Shown here piece by piece: positions 34,256 through 44,956 of a stretch of 64,000 nt of DNA (position 1 is its first letter; every line of letters starts with the position of its first letter). The notes below the pieces were generated by a model, which worked only from the letters and a program-made list of their open reading frames with translations, did no database searches and had not been told where the DNA came from. Position numbers and translations under genes: made by a program. Source of the DNA: Diprion similis (Eukaryota > Arthropoda > Insecta > Hymenoptera > Diprionidae); NCBI RefSeq assembly GCF_021155765.1, contig NC_060109.1, positions 5,667,001 to 5,731,000 of the forward strand, written 5' to 3'.

Positions 34256-34615
34256 GTCGTGCGCTATTGCAGCGCACTCTGCATTGCTCAATCACACATC
34301 CACCTACATCACCGGCTGCATCTTCTCACTATTGCAGTGAAAGATTCATTGCTACTACACACACCCACTCGGCTGCGGTCGTGCGCTATTGCAGCGCACT
34401 CTGCATTACTAAATCACACATCCACTCACATCATCGGCTGCATCTTCTCACTATTGCAGTGAAAGATTCATTGCTACTACACACACATGGCTGCGGTCGT
34501 GCGCTATTGCAGCGCACTCTACATTGCTAACTCATACATCCACCCACCTCACCGGCTGCATCTTCTCACTATTGCAGTGAAAGATTCATTGCTACTCCCG
34601 CGCACAACGTTGCAC
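34256..34615. repeat. Tandem repeat, about 120-bp unit, three copies
   Basis: Units start with CGTGCGCTATTGCAGCGCAC at about 34258, 34379 and 34498 and share GGCTGCATCTTCTCACTATTGC and GTGAAAGATTCATTGCTACT. A partial unit precedes them from about 34185. They lie subterminally at the right end of the transposon. Each unit has the short palindrome GTGCGCTATTGCAGCGCAC. Confidence 0.85.
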
Positions 34616-34825
34616 CTCCGGATCAAAGGACGAGCAGCACTCTTCGGCAAGAACCGCCCACACCAACACTGATCGACATAACTGCCCCTAGCGAGCGGAT
34701 AAAGTACGTCCGACGAGTCTGTGACAGGCACAGCAAAAAGAGACGTTACAAGTTATACGCTTCGTGAAATAGTTGAGATATTTCTTCAACCAGGGAAATA
34801 ATACCCAGAGATGACCCTAAACTAG

Positions 34826-34918
34826 GGTGAAACCACAATGAATAAAATTTATTCTCCTATGAACTGTGTTCCTTTGAAAATGACCCTGAATTTACTGGTT
34901 TAAGGTGTATATGTCCCC
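34826..34918 (-). repeat. Right terminal inverted repeat of the THAP-DDE/YqaJ element
   Basis: Complement of the left repeat with scattered mismatches; ends in GTCCCC. Confidence 0.85.
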
Positions 34919-36369
34919 GTAATTGTGTATAGTGAGAGCATTGGCTCTCGTTTAGCTCTCCCGAGCCTGGCGCTCAGTACGCGTTCATGCAGTGCCGTAT
35001 AATTTTTCCATCTTTTATTTCCATGTCGGAGGACGCCATTTTTGTAAACTTGCCTTGTGCTAAGCCCGCCTTCCCTCCGTGTAAGGCAAAAAGCTCGTTA
35101 CAGTTTATAAAATCAAGTATTGCGTGCGAAGTAACTTGATTTAAGGAAAAGAACTTAGGTTATAAATGTAGCTGCCTACATTTTAGCAGAAAAAAGCGTT
35201 TCTATTTTCCCCTTCAGAAAGTTTTTTTCCACATGACCAGATTTTCTTCGTTGATTGGAATCTAGGTGAATTTGGGCGTCGTGTCCATGCGATGAAATCA
35301 GGCATTGTGTCACGAAATTTTATCGCAGGAACACGACTCCCATATTCAACTAGATTCTACTCAACAGAGGAAATCTGATCATACAGGGAAAAACTTGCCA
35401 AAGCAAAACATACTAAGATCTTTGTGCTAAAATTTGGGCAACTAGATTTAATACCTAGGTTCTTAAAAAAATTCATGAACCGAACATTCTACTCAGACCT
35501 ATCGTTTCTAACATCATTGCTCCTACTTACATACTTCAAAATTTTTTGCTGAAGAAAAATAGAAAGACACGTCACGTATACTTGGTGCTTTGCTAAAAAT
35601 ATTGAAGGAAAAACTATACCTCAAGGTCACGTAGTAGTAGTAAGCGAAGCAACAAGTCGCTGAAATTCCTCGTACGACGTAACCCTTTTTAATACCACCA
35701 CGTTCAGTAATTTTGTCAAACGTCATTGAAAGTTCAATTGTACACCTCTTCGCTTCGGAAATTTCACATATCAGATTGGATCTACACCAGCGTAATAATC
35801 AATGATTGGTGATGGTGAATTATTGATTCTTCAAAGAAGTACTAGGAACCGCATCATCTACAGAGCCGTCGGACCGCATCCTTTCCTGGAAGATCCGAGC
35901 AAGTTTACAAAAATGAATGAATAGTAAGTGTCCGTGCCACATTCATTCGTTTATCGTAAAATATACTGAGGTGGTCGTTTATTCTATGTAATTGTTGTAA
36001 GGTATTGATTTTGAGCTTCACTGAACTTCGAGTCATTAGCTAAAAGTAGAATCATTTATTAACTTAGAATCACAAAGACAGCAAGCTTGTGTTGATCTAT
36101 GTATGTATAGTTCGCAGAATTAGGCATATTTTTGAAAGTGAATGGGTTTGGATGATTGATATTTTTTAGTATTTTTATGCAATGTGTAACCACGTTACAC
36201 GATTTTCTCCTATTTCACGTTTTCCAAATTTTTTTATAATAATTGTCTACTGGGCTTTCCATATTTCATCACAAAATTCGTGTTATTATCCATTTCATAT
36301 TTCCTTGCGCTTGACTATGTGTACATTTACGTTAGCTAGATATAAGATTTGTGGCGTAAAAGGTGAAAG
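34919..36369. other. no gene recognised
   Basis: AT-rich sequence with no long convincing frame. Upstream parts of PLE copy B may be present from about 36200, but I cannot align them. Confidence 0.4.
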
Positions 36370-36668
36370 CCAGAAAATAACATCACAGTATTGTTGTCTT
36401 TTGATGTCACATCTTTATTGACAAACATTCCTACGAATCTAGTCATAACTATAGTCAGTCAAAAGTGGCCTGAAATCAAAGAACGCACAACAATAAACAA
36501 AAAGGAATTTGTAGATGCATGGAAATTTGGTCTTGAATCAAGTGGCCTTGCACACAATAATTCATTTTACAAACAATCACTTAAAGTGGCTATGGGCTCT
36601 CCTGTAAGTCCAGTCGTAGCAGACTTAGCAATGAAACATCTAGAAAACGAAGTCATGAACAGTTTACC
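36370..36668 (+). pseudogene. Penelope-like reverse transcriptase fragment, copy B (left part)
   Basis: The frame at 36391-36668 has SFDVTSLLTNIP, KQSLKVAMGSPVSP and VADLAMKHLENEVMNSLP, the central motifs of PLE reverse transcriptase. It stops abruptly where the 4.5-kb inverted-repeat element is inserted and continues at 41176 (FNLVFFYVL after removal of the insertion). Confidence 0.8.
36660..36668. repeat. 9-bp target duplication (left) of the 4.5-kb element
   Basis: CAGTTTACC; the right copy at 41176-41184 is CAATTTACC (8 of 9). Confidence 0.85.
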
Positions 36669-37320
36669 ACCTCTGTGAACTTGGCCCCTCATTTTTCGAG
36701 AATCGATTTTTTTAGGAGTTTAAACTTCTATTCGAATAGTTCTAGAGTTCTTCGTAAGTTTTAAAAAGAGTTCTATCGATCGTGGTAGTGAAAATCGTAT
36801 TTAACACTCAGGGGGCCAACTTCACAAAACAGACTCCTAAAAACCGACACAACTTCTTTCAACCCAATAAATTCGAAAAGTTTCGTTGGTATTTTCTTTA
36901 GAACTCTTGTAGGGCTACCCGGAACTCTCGAGTAATTTTGATAATCCGAAAAAATTAAACCTAAAATATCCGGGAACCCAGCTACTATGCCTAACTTCCT
37001 CAATTTTGATGGGATTCCTCAATTTTGTGACAAACGTAGAGAGAAATCAGGTAGGAATATGAAGAACTCGGAACAGAACTCCCGGCACTCGAGTTCCCTC
37101 AAAAACATTTGGAAAATCGTCGATTGAACTCCGAGAATCTCGCGAAATTTTTTGGATTTCAATCGTATCGCGAAACTTGATAGAAATCATCGGAAGGATT
37201 CAGGTAGGGCTACCCAGAACTCTGGTCAGAACTCCCAGAACTCGAGTCCCCTCAAAAACATTTTGAAAATTCTCTAACTCCGAAAATCTCACGTAACTTT
37301 TTCAATTTCGATCAGATCGC
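36669..37320 (+). repeat. Left long terminal inverted repeat
   Basis: Pairs with 40530-41175 with scattered mismatches. The inner part grades into a tandem array of the same sequence. Confidence 0.85.
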
Positions 37321-37885
37321 GAAACTTCATAAGAATCATCGAGAGGATTAGGGTAGGGCTACGCAGAACTCTGATCAGAACTCCCAGAACTGGAGTCCCC
37401 TCAAAAACATTTTGAAAATTCTCAAACTCCGAAAATGTCACGTAACTTTCTCAATTTCGATCGGATTGCGAAACTTCATGAGAATCATCGAGAGGATTGA
37501 GGTAGGGCTATGCAGAACTCCGATCAGAAGATCCAGAACTCGAGTCCCCTCAAAAACATTTTGGAAATTCTCAAACTCCGAAAATCTCACGTAACTTTTT
37601 CAATTTCGATCGGATCGCGGAACTTCATGAGAATCATCGAGAGGATTGAGGTAGGGCTACGCAGAACTCCAGTCAGAACTCCCAGAACTCGAGTCCCCTC
37701 AAAAACATTTCCAAAATTCTCAGTCGAACTCCGAAAATCTCGCGTAACTTTTTCGATTCCGATCGGATCGCGAAACTCGATCAGAATCATCGAGAGGAGT
37801 CAGGCAAGGCTATCCAGAACTCCGATCAGAACTCCCGTCACTCGGTCGTCTCCAAGAAATTTCCAAAATCCAAAAAAATAGTTCA
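37070..37885 (+). repeat. Tandem array, about 150-bp unit, five to six copies
   Basis: Each unit contains a variant of CAGAACTCGAGTCCCCTCAA, a TCCGAAAATCTCACGTAAC block and CGATCGGATCGCGAAACTTC. Units recur at about 37080, 37228, 37378, 37526, 37675 and (diverged) 37829. The right TIR carries only about one and a half units, so the array expanded on the left side only. Confidence 0.9.
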
Positions 37886-38207
37886 ATCGACCACCCTGTA
37901 TAACTGTGTGTTGTCTTAATCTTAATCCACAATGCTTGTATAGTCGTACTCGAATTGAGGTGGCAGTTCTTCCTTGCCCTTCAACCCCCGTATAAGCTCG
38001 CTCTCAGCATTACCCAAGGCCAACGACATGGACGTGGCGAGTTTCTGGCCTCCTCTTGAATGTTTTTTTTTTTTTGTATTTTTTTGTGTGTTTTTTTTTT
38101 TTATATAAAATTTTATGTATTTTTCTTGTATTTAAATGTACTCTCTTCTTTATGGTATTCCCCGATCAATGTTCGAGAGTTGAGTATTCGTACGAAAAAT
38201 TTTGTAT

Positions 38208-38439
38208 GGTCCGTCAGATAGAATATCGAGAAATAATTGACACGCATTTTTTCTTTATTTAATTCAATGTTCATTAACAAATATATAGCAGTTCAAAATT
38301 GACCCGTAATGTCATACTGTGCATAGATATAGATATACGTCACGCTAATTCAATTTGCTATATCTTTGTTAATAAAAATCGAATTGAAAGAAAAAAGAAA
38401 TATCCGTGAACTAATTTTTGACATTCCATCTGACGGACC
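38208..38439. mobile_element. Small hairpin MITE nested in the 4.5-kb element
   Basis: A 232-bp segment begins GGTCCGTCAGAT and ends with its near-complement CATCTGACGGACC. The two halves are imperfect reverse complements for about 100 bp, so the single strand can fold into a hairpin. It is non-coding. No clear target duplication. Confidence 0.7.
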
Positions 38440-38465
38440 CAAGGAGCTATTTGGAAATTTTCCAT

Positions 38466-40518
38466 TCAAATACCTAATTGCTGTGATCGTGAAAAATAGG
38501 TTGAATTAATATTATGTTTTTTTACGTATATCGTTACATGTGGCTTCACAACGCGCTTACCTTGTATGTTCAAAGGTTTTTTCTTTAGGTCGTCGTATTC
38601 GCACCAGTTTATGCCTCTGAGAGTAAACGCGACGTAATGCTCGCGCACTTTGTCATAATGTACGACCCCCGTAAGGGTATACATATCACCGTCAATTGAC
38701 ACGTGCTTAGGCTATTCCAGCTAATTCGCACTCTTCAACTTCAAAATCCAGAGTGTTCAAGTAAGTATGGTCAGTGATCACAGACGTATCTATCATGATT
38801 TGCGGACCGTAGGTTTTTGATGTTGTTGTAGTTGTTCGGCATTGACTACATGGAGTGACGTTCTTCAAACCTTGAACGCTGATTGCCTCCTGTATCTCAC
38901 AAAGTCCGTCCCGCAACAGCACGTTCACGTTCACGTTGAGGTACAAATAAGATGTTTTCGCAATATGATAGCACTCGTGACACTCTGTGGTTACGGTATA
39001 ACTCGGCGAATCTGCAAATAAATACTCGTACAAATGCCCAACATTACATTTGCAGTTCAAGCTTTCCACCCGGTAACGGGTTTTCACGCGATGATTTAAG
39101 ATCGGAATCGAACACAAGATCTCAGCCCTTTGTCTGTAATGATTAGAATTTAGCTTTCCGCTGGTAACTATGCTTCGAGCCAAGTTCAAAAACGAATTCT
39201 CACTGCCGCTCACGTTTGCCTCATATGTCGGAAATACGACGAGTGAACTTCCAATTATCTGCAGCAGTGAATCAGTCGCACACGTTTGTACTACGATAAT
39301 ACGTCTTTGACCCACAATCACAGGGCTACACAAGTTACCATTATTTATCAATGGAATCCCAATGGTTCTGTGATTTGGAATCGTGTCCCAGTCCGGACAT
39401 GGGTCCAAGTAGTTGGCTTTGGCACGCTTCGCACTGGTTTTAGCACCCAACTCTTTGGGAGGATTAGCTTTCCCTTTCCAATTTTCAACTTCATTCAAGT
39501 TATTCATTTTCAGACGTTCACTACTTTCGTCATTTTCTGTGATTTCAAGTGTCATCCAATCGTGTGTCTTGTTCCGCATATCTAGATTAGTATCACTTCC
39601 GGTCTATAGTTAAATGTCATTTTTGGAATTATCCGTGTCGATTTCGGCTATAGTATCATCGGTGCTTTCCAAACGCTTTTCGCTTTCACTTTGGACTCTG
39701 CTTCCGTTCTCTTCGTTTTCACTGTCTATGTAATAGAAATGACGGACGTCAGTATTTATATGGAAATCACAATCGGTATCTTTGGTGCTATTGATAGTTT
39801 GATGAGTAGAATCGTCCGTGGTATCATTGATTCCTGAGTGTTCAGATGAATGATCGTTCATCATCAAATTTATATCGTCATTGCCCTTGTATTCTGTTTC
39901 ATCAGTTCCAAATGACTTAAGTTCGATTCGACCTGAAGATTGGCCGGAAGTCAATCGCAGCGTTCCGTTAACGTAGTCTATGTGGCGTTTTACAAACTTG
40001 TCCGCGCGCATCGGGAGTTGACCTTTGAACACTCTGTTTAATTCTGAAAATTCTGCTTCTACGTGCGCAGATGGTGCAATCGTGTTGCCAAAAGTGAAAT
40101 AAGGCCGCATTATACCCGTCCAAAGTGGTACGTAGCTAATAAAGGCTTTTATTCTTTTCACTGCCTCAGGATTATAATACGCGTTTGGTGAACCGGCGTC
40201 TTGACAATTGGTAGCTATCTTTTGTGCATCGGTGTATACTGAATTTGCCCAATGCCTCCAACTTTGTGATTGTTCTTCTTCTTCATCCTCGTTGGTGCTC
40301 CATTTTTTATACTCTTCTTCATCGTCTGATTGCTCGTCGTAATTCTCGGTCTCCTTGATATGCACAGCTACTTTCCGTAGGTGAACTTCTGATGCTAATA
40401 TTTTATTATTCTCAGAATGACCGATATCTTGGCTCAACGCAACTACTAGCACCGATTTTAAAAGTTCCTTTACCTGGTCAAACAAATCTATTTGATAGAT
40501 TCGACCGACAGACTTCAA
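38466..40518 (-). pseudogene. Truncated DDE transposase-USP-like peptidase
   Basis: 40518-39610 matches the second half of the transposase in the palindromic element, including YVPLWTGIMRPYF and HVEAEFSELNRVFKGQLP with the candidate catalytic Glu, plus an acidic tail. After stops near 39600 the same frame continues at 39579-38707 with CPDWDTIPN, TCATDSLLQIIGS (Cys box), several CX2C pairs and a DTSVITDH block. A one-base shift near 38705 puts the end (38702-38466) in another frame; this has TLTGVVHY, then HYVAF and WCEYDDL, close to the USP His box and following Asp. The two divergent copies preserve the same motifs in the same order, which argues that the peptidase-like region belongs to the transposon. 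Confidence 0.72.
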
Positions 40519-40529
40519 ATAGAATTGTC

Positions 40530-41175
40530 TTACCTTCGAAAGTTACGTGAGGTTTTCGGAGTTCGACTGAGAATTTTCAAAATGTGTTTGAGGGGACTCG
40601 AGTTCTGGGAGTTCTGGCCAGAGTTCTGGGTAGCCCTACCTGAATCCTTCCGATGATTTTTATCAAGTTTCGCGATACGATCGGAATCAAAAACGTTTCG
40701 CGAGATTCTCGGAGTTCAATCGACGATTTTCGGAATGTTTTTGACGGAACTCGAGTGCCGGGAGTTCTGTTCCGAGTTCTTCATATTCCTACCTGAGTTC
40801 TCTCTACGTTTGTCACAAAATTTCGGAATCCGATTAAAATTGAAGAAGTTAGGCATAGTAGCTGGATTCCCGGATATTTTAGGTTTTATTTTTTCGGATT
40901 TTCAAAATTACTCGAGAGTTCTGGGTAGCCCTACAAGAGTTCTAAAGAAAATACCAATGAAATTTTTCGATTTTATTGGGTTGAAAGAAATTGCGTCGGT
41001 TTTTAGGAGTCTGTTTTGTGAAGTTGGCCTCCCGAGTGTTAAATACGATTTTCACTACCACGATTGACAGAACTATTTTCAAAACTTACAAAAAACTCTA
41101 GAACTATTCGAATAGAAGCCAGAACTCCTAAAAAAAATCGATCCTCGAAAAATGAGGGGCAAAGTTCACAGAGGT
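40530..41175 (-). repeat. Right long terminal inverted repeat
   Basis: Complement of the left repeat; runs straight into the truncated transposase frame at 40518. Confidence 0.85.
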
Positions 41176-41240
41176 CAATTTACCTTTCAATTTGGTGTTC
41201 TTCTATGTGTTATGTGGCATAGATCAGATATCAGATGAGA
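41176..41240 (+). pseudogene. Penelope-like fragment, copy B (right part)
   Basis: Begins with the right target duplication and continues the interrupted reverse-transcriptase frame for about 13 residues (FNLVFFYVL) before it degenerates. In PLE copy A the corresponding bases lead to the ADDII motif; here they do not. Confidence 0.6.
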
Positions 41241-41399
41241 TGGATTATTGATTATATCGGTTATTCGTTCATCAATTGAAGTGGATATTAAGGAGTACAC
41301 ACGTAATTTATACATTTATAAAGCAAGTGTCGGTCTACCCGTTCGCTTGCGCTCGAGCATCAAGACTGCTTCAAGAATCACTATATCATGGGTACGGAT

Positions 41400-41490
41400 G
41401 ATTCGCCGTCTGCTTAGTCAGCGCTAGACCGTCTCAGGTCATGGTTCTGCGTGACTAAGGAGCCTAGCTTCTCTGCTTTGTTTGTCTGGA
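41400..41490 (+). repeat. About 90-bp repeat shared with 59525-59620
   Basis: Contains AGCGCTAGACCGTCTCAGGT and later TCTGGATTTTT, both also found in the same order at 59546-59620. Nature unknown. Confidence 0.7.
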
Positions 41491-41567
41491 TTTTTTATGA
41501 GCGTGTGTAATTCACAAGTATCATTAGTCGTGATCAGAGATGCCTGAGTCAGTTTGAGTAAAACGCT

Positions 41568-42190
41568 TTACTGATTAAGACAGGTCGTGATAACCCGTGC
41601 AGATTCGGATGGCAATATCACTTGCAAGCCCTGCTTGTGGGAAAACGCGATATCCGTCACGACAAATCTGCAAATAGTGCAATTTCTTGGTACTGTATGG
41701 TTAAATATTTTGCATAATTCTATAGTATCTATTCTATGCTCTACACCGTCGCAGGGTCCTAAGAAGTAGTCTCCTACGCGTTGCAGTTTTACAATAGTGG
41801 CTTCCCTTACACATTTGTTCCTTTGTATGCGAAGGTTATACGTGGGTACTATCGTCACGTAAGTGTTATTAATCTTGATAGGAACGGGGATATTCGGAAG
41901 AAGTGGCCACGGTTCTTTACCTGGTACTTTAAATGTGTAAATTAACCTTTTTTTTCCAATTATTGAGAGTTGAGACACATCAATAAAATTCTGACAATAG
42001 TCTTCAGTTGAAGAGAAAAGATGCATTCCACCTTCATTTTCAAATGGGCAGGACTTATAGCATTAGGGGCGACGTTAATGCTGGTTCCACAATACCATGT
42101 TTACCCAACTATACTGCCGCTAATAATATATTTACAAGACTTTGTTTGTCAGCTATTTCATCGAGAGTAGATATTACAGTTTCCATATAA
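41568..42190 (-). pseudogene. env: Possible retroviral env-like (F-type) remnant
   Basis: From 42190 down there is a broken frame with a heptad-like stretch and an NILLAAV segment. A 152-residue frame (42026-41568) follows with PVPIKINNTYVTIVPTYN, several spaced cysteines and an NHTVPRNCT glycosylation-like site. The order resembles the middle of Env/F-like proteins of insect errantiviruses and related LTR elements. It contains at least three stops and lacks clear fusion-peptide and membrane segments. No LTRs or pol lie beside it. The assignment is from remembered pattern only. Confidence 0.35.
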
Positions 42191-42199
42191 AGCGTATGT

Positions 42200-43340
42200 G
42201 TGCGAAAGTTGTGTAGCAATGCCGATTTTGCATAGAGATTCCTGCTGCCGACGTTAAGTAGTTCCAACAATTGTTTCCGTTACCCGAGATGCCTGTCTAA
42301 TATCAACCACCCCATAGCCTATTCACACGATATTGACCACGTGACATTTTTTTCCTGTGACCAAGAACTGTTTATGAGAACCAAGGTCTGATGCGTTATC
42401 AACCACGTGATATTCTCTATCCCCATCAAGTTTCAAATGCAGGTGGTGGGAATGTTGTAAAAGTCAGAAGTGAAAACTTCGTCGTTAGTCTGAAGCTGTT
42501 CTTCCTGCAAATGAAAAGTGCTCCGCAACAACAACGCAAATTCATAAGCGACTAGACCTGTTCATCAAGAACATTAAGGAAGTGAAGCATCTACTTCAAA
42601 TCAGATCTGAACTAAATCAACTCACAAAAAAATTTGAGCAAACACGAATTGACAGTAACAATCATAGATTTCTCAAAATTAAATGAGGGCGCACGACTGG
42701 AGACATTTCTCCCGTTGAAAAATATTTCGGACTTTGAAGCCTACTTCGAGTACAGCGGAATTCGTCAAGTTGAGACGAAATTTGGTGACAAAATAGTTGG
42801 CAGCAAATAATGACACTCGGTTGCGGCTGCGGCGCTTGGTTGGGCCATGTTATCAACTCGAATTCGTTTACGTGCAATGTAAGTATCACATACGCACACA
42901 CATGTTATACCTTGAAATAGTACTAAGTTTAATTTTGAATAAAACGATTAAAATTATATGTATTTGTCAGTCAGTATTAAGCTATTCTGTCTACCTTTGA
43001 CCCAGCAAATTTTGTTACCTTGTAATGGCCTAATCAAGAGCTATTTTGAACACCTTTATTAGCTCTGATGTGACAATCGACAGAATCAAGCTGCTTAGAC
43101 ATTTTTTTTTTGGAGCTAAGTTGAAGGTGTGAAACAACTTGATGAATATTAAAAAAAGAGCTTTATTTAGAATTTTTTTTATGTTAAAGCAGAAATTACT
43201 TTATAACGTCAGTACGATAATTTTGTTCAACAGTATCATAACCAGCATGATATCTTCGCCAGGAATGCGGAATTGTTCTTGTAGATGCTTCTGCGCATTA
43301 GCACAAATAGCACACAGTCACCATACGTACAACGTGGTGA
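42200..43340. other. no gene recognised
   Basis: At about 42325-42410 there are two copies of a CACGTG-containing motif in the orientation opposite to the array at 58860-59170. Otherwise short broken frames only. Confidence 0.4.
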
Positions 43341-43349
43341 TTCAGTCAC

Positions 43350-44870
43350 TAATTTCGAAGTAACACGACGTTTTGAGCTGCGCAGTTTACGTTGGGTATT
43401 GTGTGCTTGTCACATCGTATATGAACAGCCGAAGTTTTTTGAATGGTTTGAAGCGATGGACAGCCCAAATCCAGCAAATCGATGTTTTGAAGTTTGCGTA
43501 GAATTTTAAGCAGCCAATCTCGTCTTCTTTTCCTTTCACATACATCCTGCGCGTTCTGCACAGCTCGTAATCAATTGTCCATTCCACTTTCTCGAACGGT
43601 ATATTTTCACAACTCCAAGATACACCGTGGAAATTGCGTTGCAACCATGGAGTTTGGCTTTTGGATTTGACGTGTAGACAATTCAATTTGTAAGGTTTCA
43701 AGCCACCTTACGGATTGTCAACTTACTGATATACCTACTCTATGGCTGTCTGTTATAATCGATACTCTTCGCATTTTGCAATTTGATGTGTTGTCTCACA
43801 GTTACAACTTCAACACGAAAATCAACCAAGTCTCCGTCCTGATTCACTAGCTGAAGCTAAACTTAATCTACGGTCCTGACGGTGATCGGAAAGTAAATGA
43901 GGCTTTTGGGGAATTCGTTCGGTCTATACCATAAACATTGATGGAAAGTCCGTTGGATTTTTCAAATTTCAAAATGGTATTTTTGTCAAGAGAGATAGAA
44001 AAGTTTGCACCATCATACCGTAGCACTGAGTTGAAATGTGGATACAAGCTGGTTACGTTAGGATTGTTGTTGTTGGCTTGGAAGAGAGCTGCGGTGACCG
44101 ACCAAAGAAAGCAGTAAGGTCGTTGTTTTGAATGTTGACCACAGCTCTCGTATCTCTTATGTGCTTTGGTCACAGGGTGTAGGTACACAGACCACCTTGT
44201 AGTGGCGTATACTTGTTAGTGTTGACAGCAAGATTTATAATTTCAAGTGAAGACCAGCCTGAATCCTTTTCCTGGAAATCTTTCAACTTTGTTAACAAAC
44301 GGTTTGTTATATTTTCGATGAAACATTCGTTAATATCCGTTGTTTCGAGGATGATTTCGCTTCTTGTATTGAAGAATTTGTTTTCTTCTACTGTGTGATC
44401 ATCCTTCTTTACTTCGAATTTACGAGCCAGGATAGCGTTAATTTTCTGGCTCCTGGTTTGCTTCAAAGCATTTTTCAGTCTTATCACAGGAAGTAACTTT
44501 GCGACTTCTAGAAACCTCTCCACGTCTTTATGTTCCATATTGGTGAGGGATCCAATATTCGTATTCTTCCCTCAAAAGCGGATTCCAATTTTTCCCAGTG
44601 AACGCAATCGCTTCCTCTTTGTTTCCGCGTACCGTCACCCATTCTCTGCAGACGTTTGAATTTTCGCGCCAGCGATTTGAAGAGTCCGATCGTTGTGATA
44701 CTTTTTGTTTTCTCACCTATCGTTGAAGCCTTTCGCAGTATTTTGTTTAGAAGTCGGATATTTTGCATCTCAAATGTAATCCATTTATGAATTTCCGTTG
44801 GAGATGATTTGTCCAAAATTTTGTACACAGGTTCCATAATGTTGATCAATTTCAAACATTTCGCGGGATT
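43350..44870 (-). pseudogene. Collapsed second Polinton (PolB start, penton end, accessory gene)
   Basis: Read from 44870 down, three overlapping broken frames match the N-terminal part of the Polinton polymerase at 46505-47400 (VHWEKLESAFEGR, then CFLWSVTAALF, then ILKFEKSNGLSINVYGI). At about 43860-43790 the reading changes to the end of a penton-like protein (compare 54865-54940). From 43701 to 43387 it matches the accessory protein at 56333-56833 (YVKGKE and following). The order is that of the full Polinton with the middle deleted. It lies back to back with the left end of the larger Polinton. Confidence 0.6.
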
Positions 44871-44956
44871 CGTCTTTTTTACTTTTCACGTGCCCTTGAC
44901 AGGTTTAAACTTGAAAAATCGGTTTTCAGTGATGATAATTGTTTTCATAGGGCGAG

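Larger units (their letters stand above)
28538..34918. mobile_element. THAP-DDE/YqaJ two-gene DNA transposon (ISL2EU-like)
   Basis: Terminal inverted repeats of about 95 bp: 28538-28636 begins GGGGACACCT and shares GGTCATTTTCAAAGGAACACAG with the complement of 34826-34918, which ends ATATGTCCCC. Inside are two convergent spliced genes, a YqaJ-type nuclease (plus) and a THAP-DDE transposase (minus). To my knowledge this pairing is characteristic of ISL2EU-type transposons. The two left and right outermost bases extend to TTAAGGGGAC and its near-complement. I could not fix a target duplication. The transposase gene looks intact and the nuclease gene is broken. Confidence 0.8.
36669..41175. mobile_element. 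4.5-kb transposon with long TIRs, related to the palindromic element
   Basis: Left end ACCTCTGTGAACTTGGCCCC and the complement of the right end (ACCTCTGTGAACTTTGCCCC) start inverted repeats of about 650 bp. A 9-bp duplication flanks it, and deleting the element plus one duplication restores the PLE reading frame. It encodes a truncated transposase and a USP-like peptidase on the minus strand, homologous to the genes of 19526-28495. The first part of the transposase is missing: the right TIR leads directly into the middle of it, so this copy is internally deleted. A small MITE is nested inside. Confidence 0.87.

Noticed and set aside
34256-34615. CRISPR-like array
   Set aside because: Repeats are about 120 bp, directly adjacent, without unique spacers, in a eukaryotic transposon.
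42510-42805. DUF4806-like fragment (FLPLKNISDFEAYF)
   Set aside because: The resemblance to this domain covers only about 15 residues and ends in stops; not enough to annotate.
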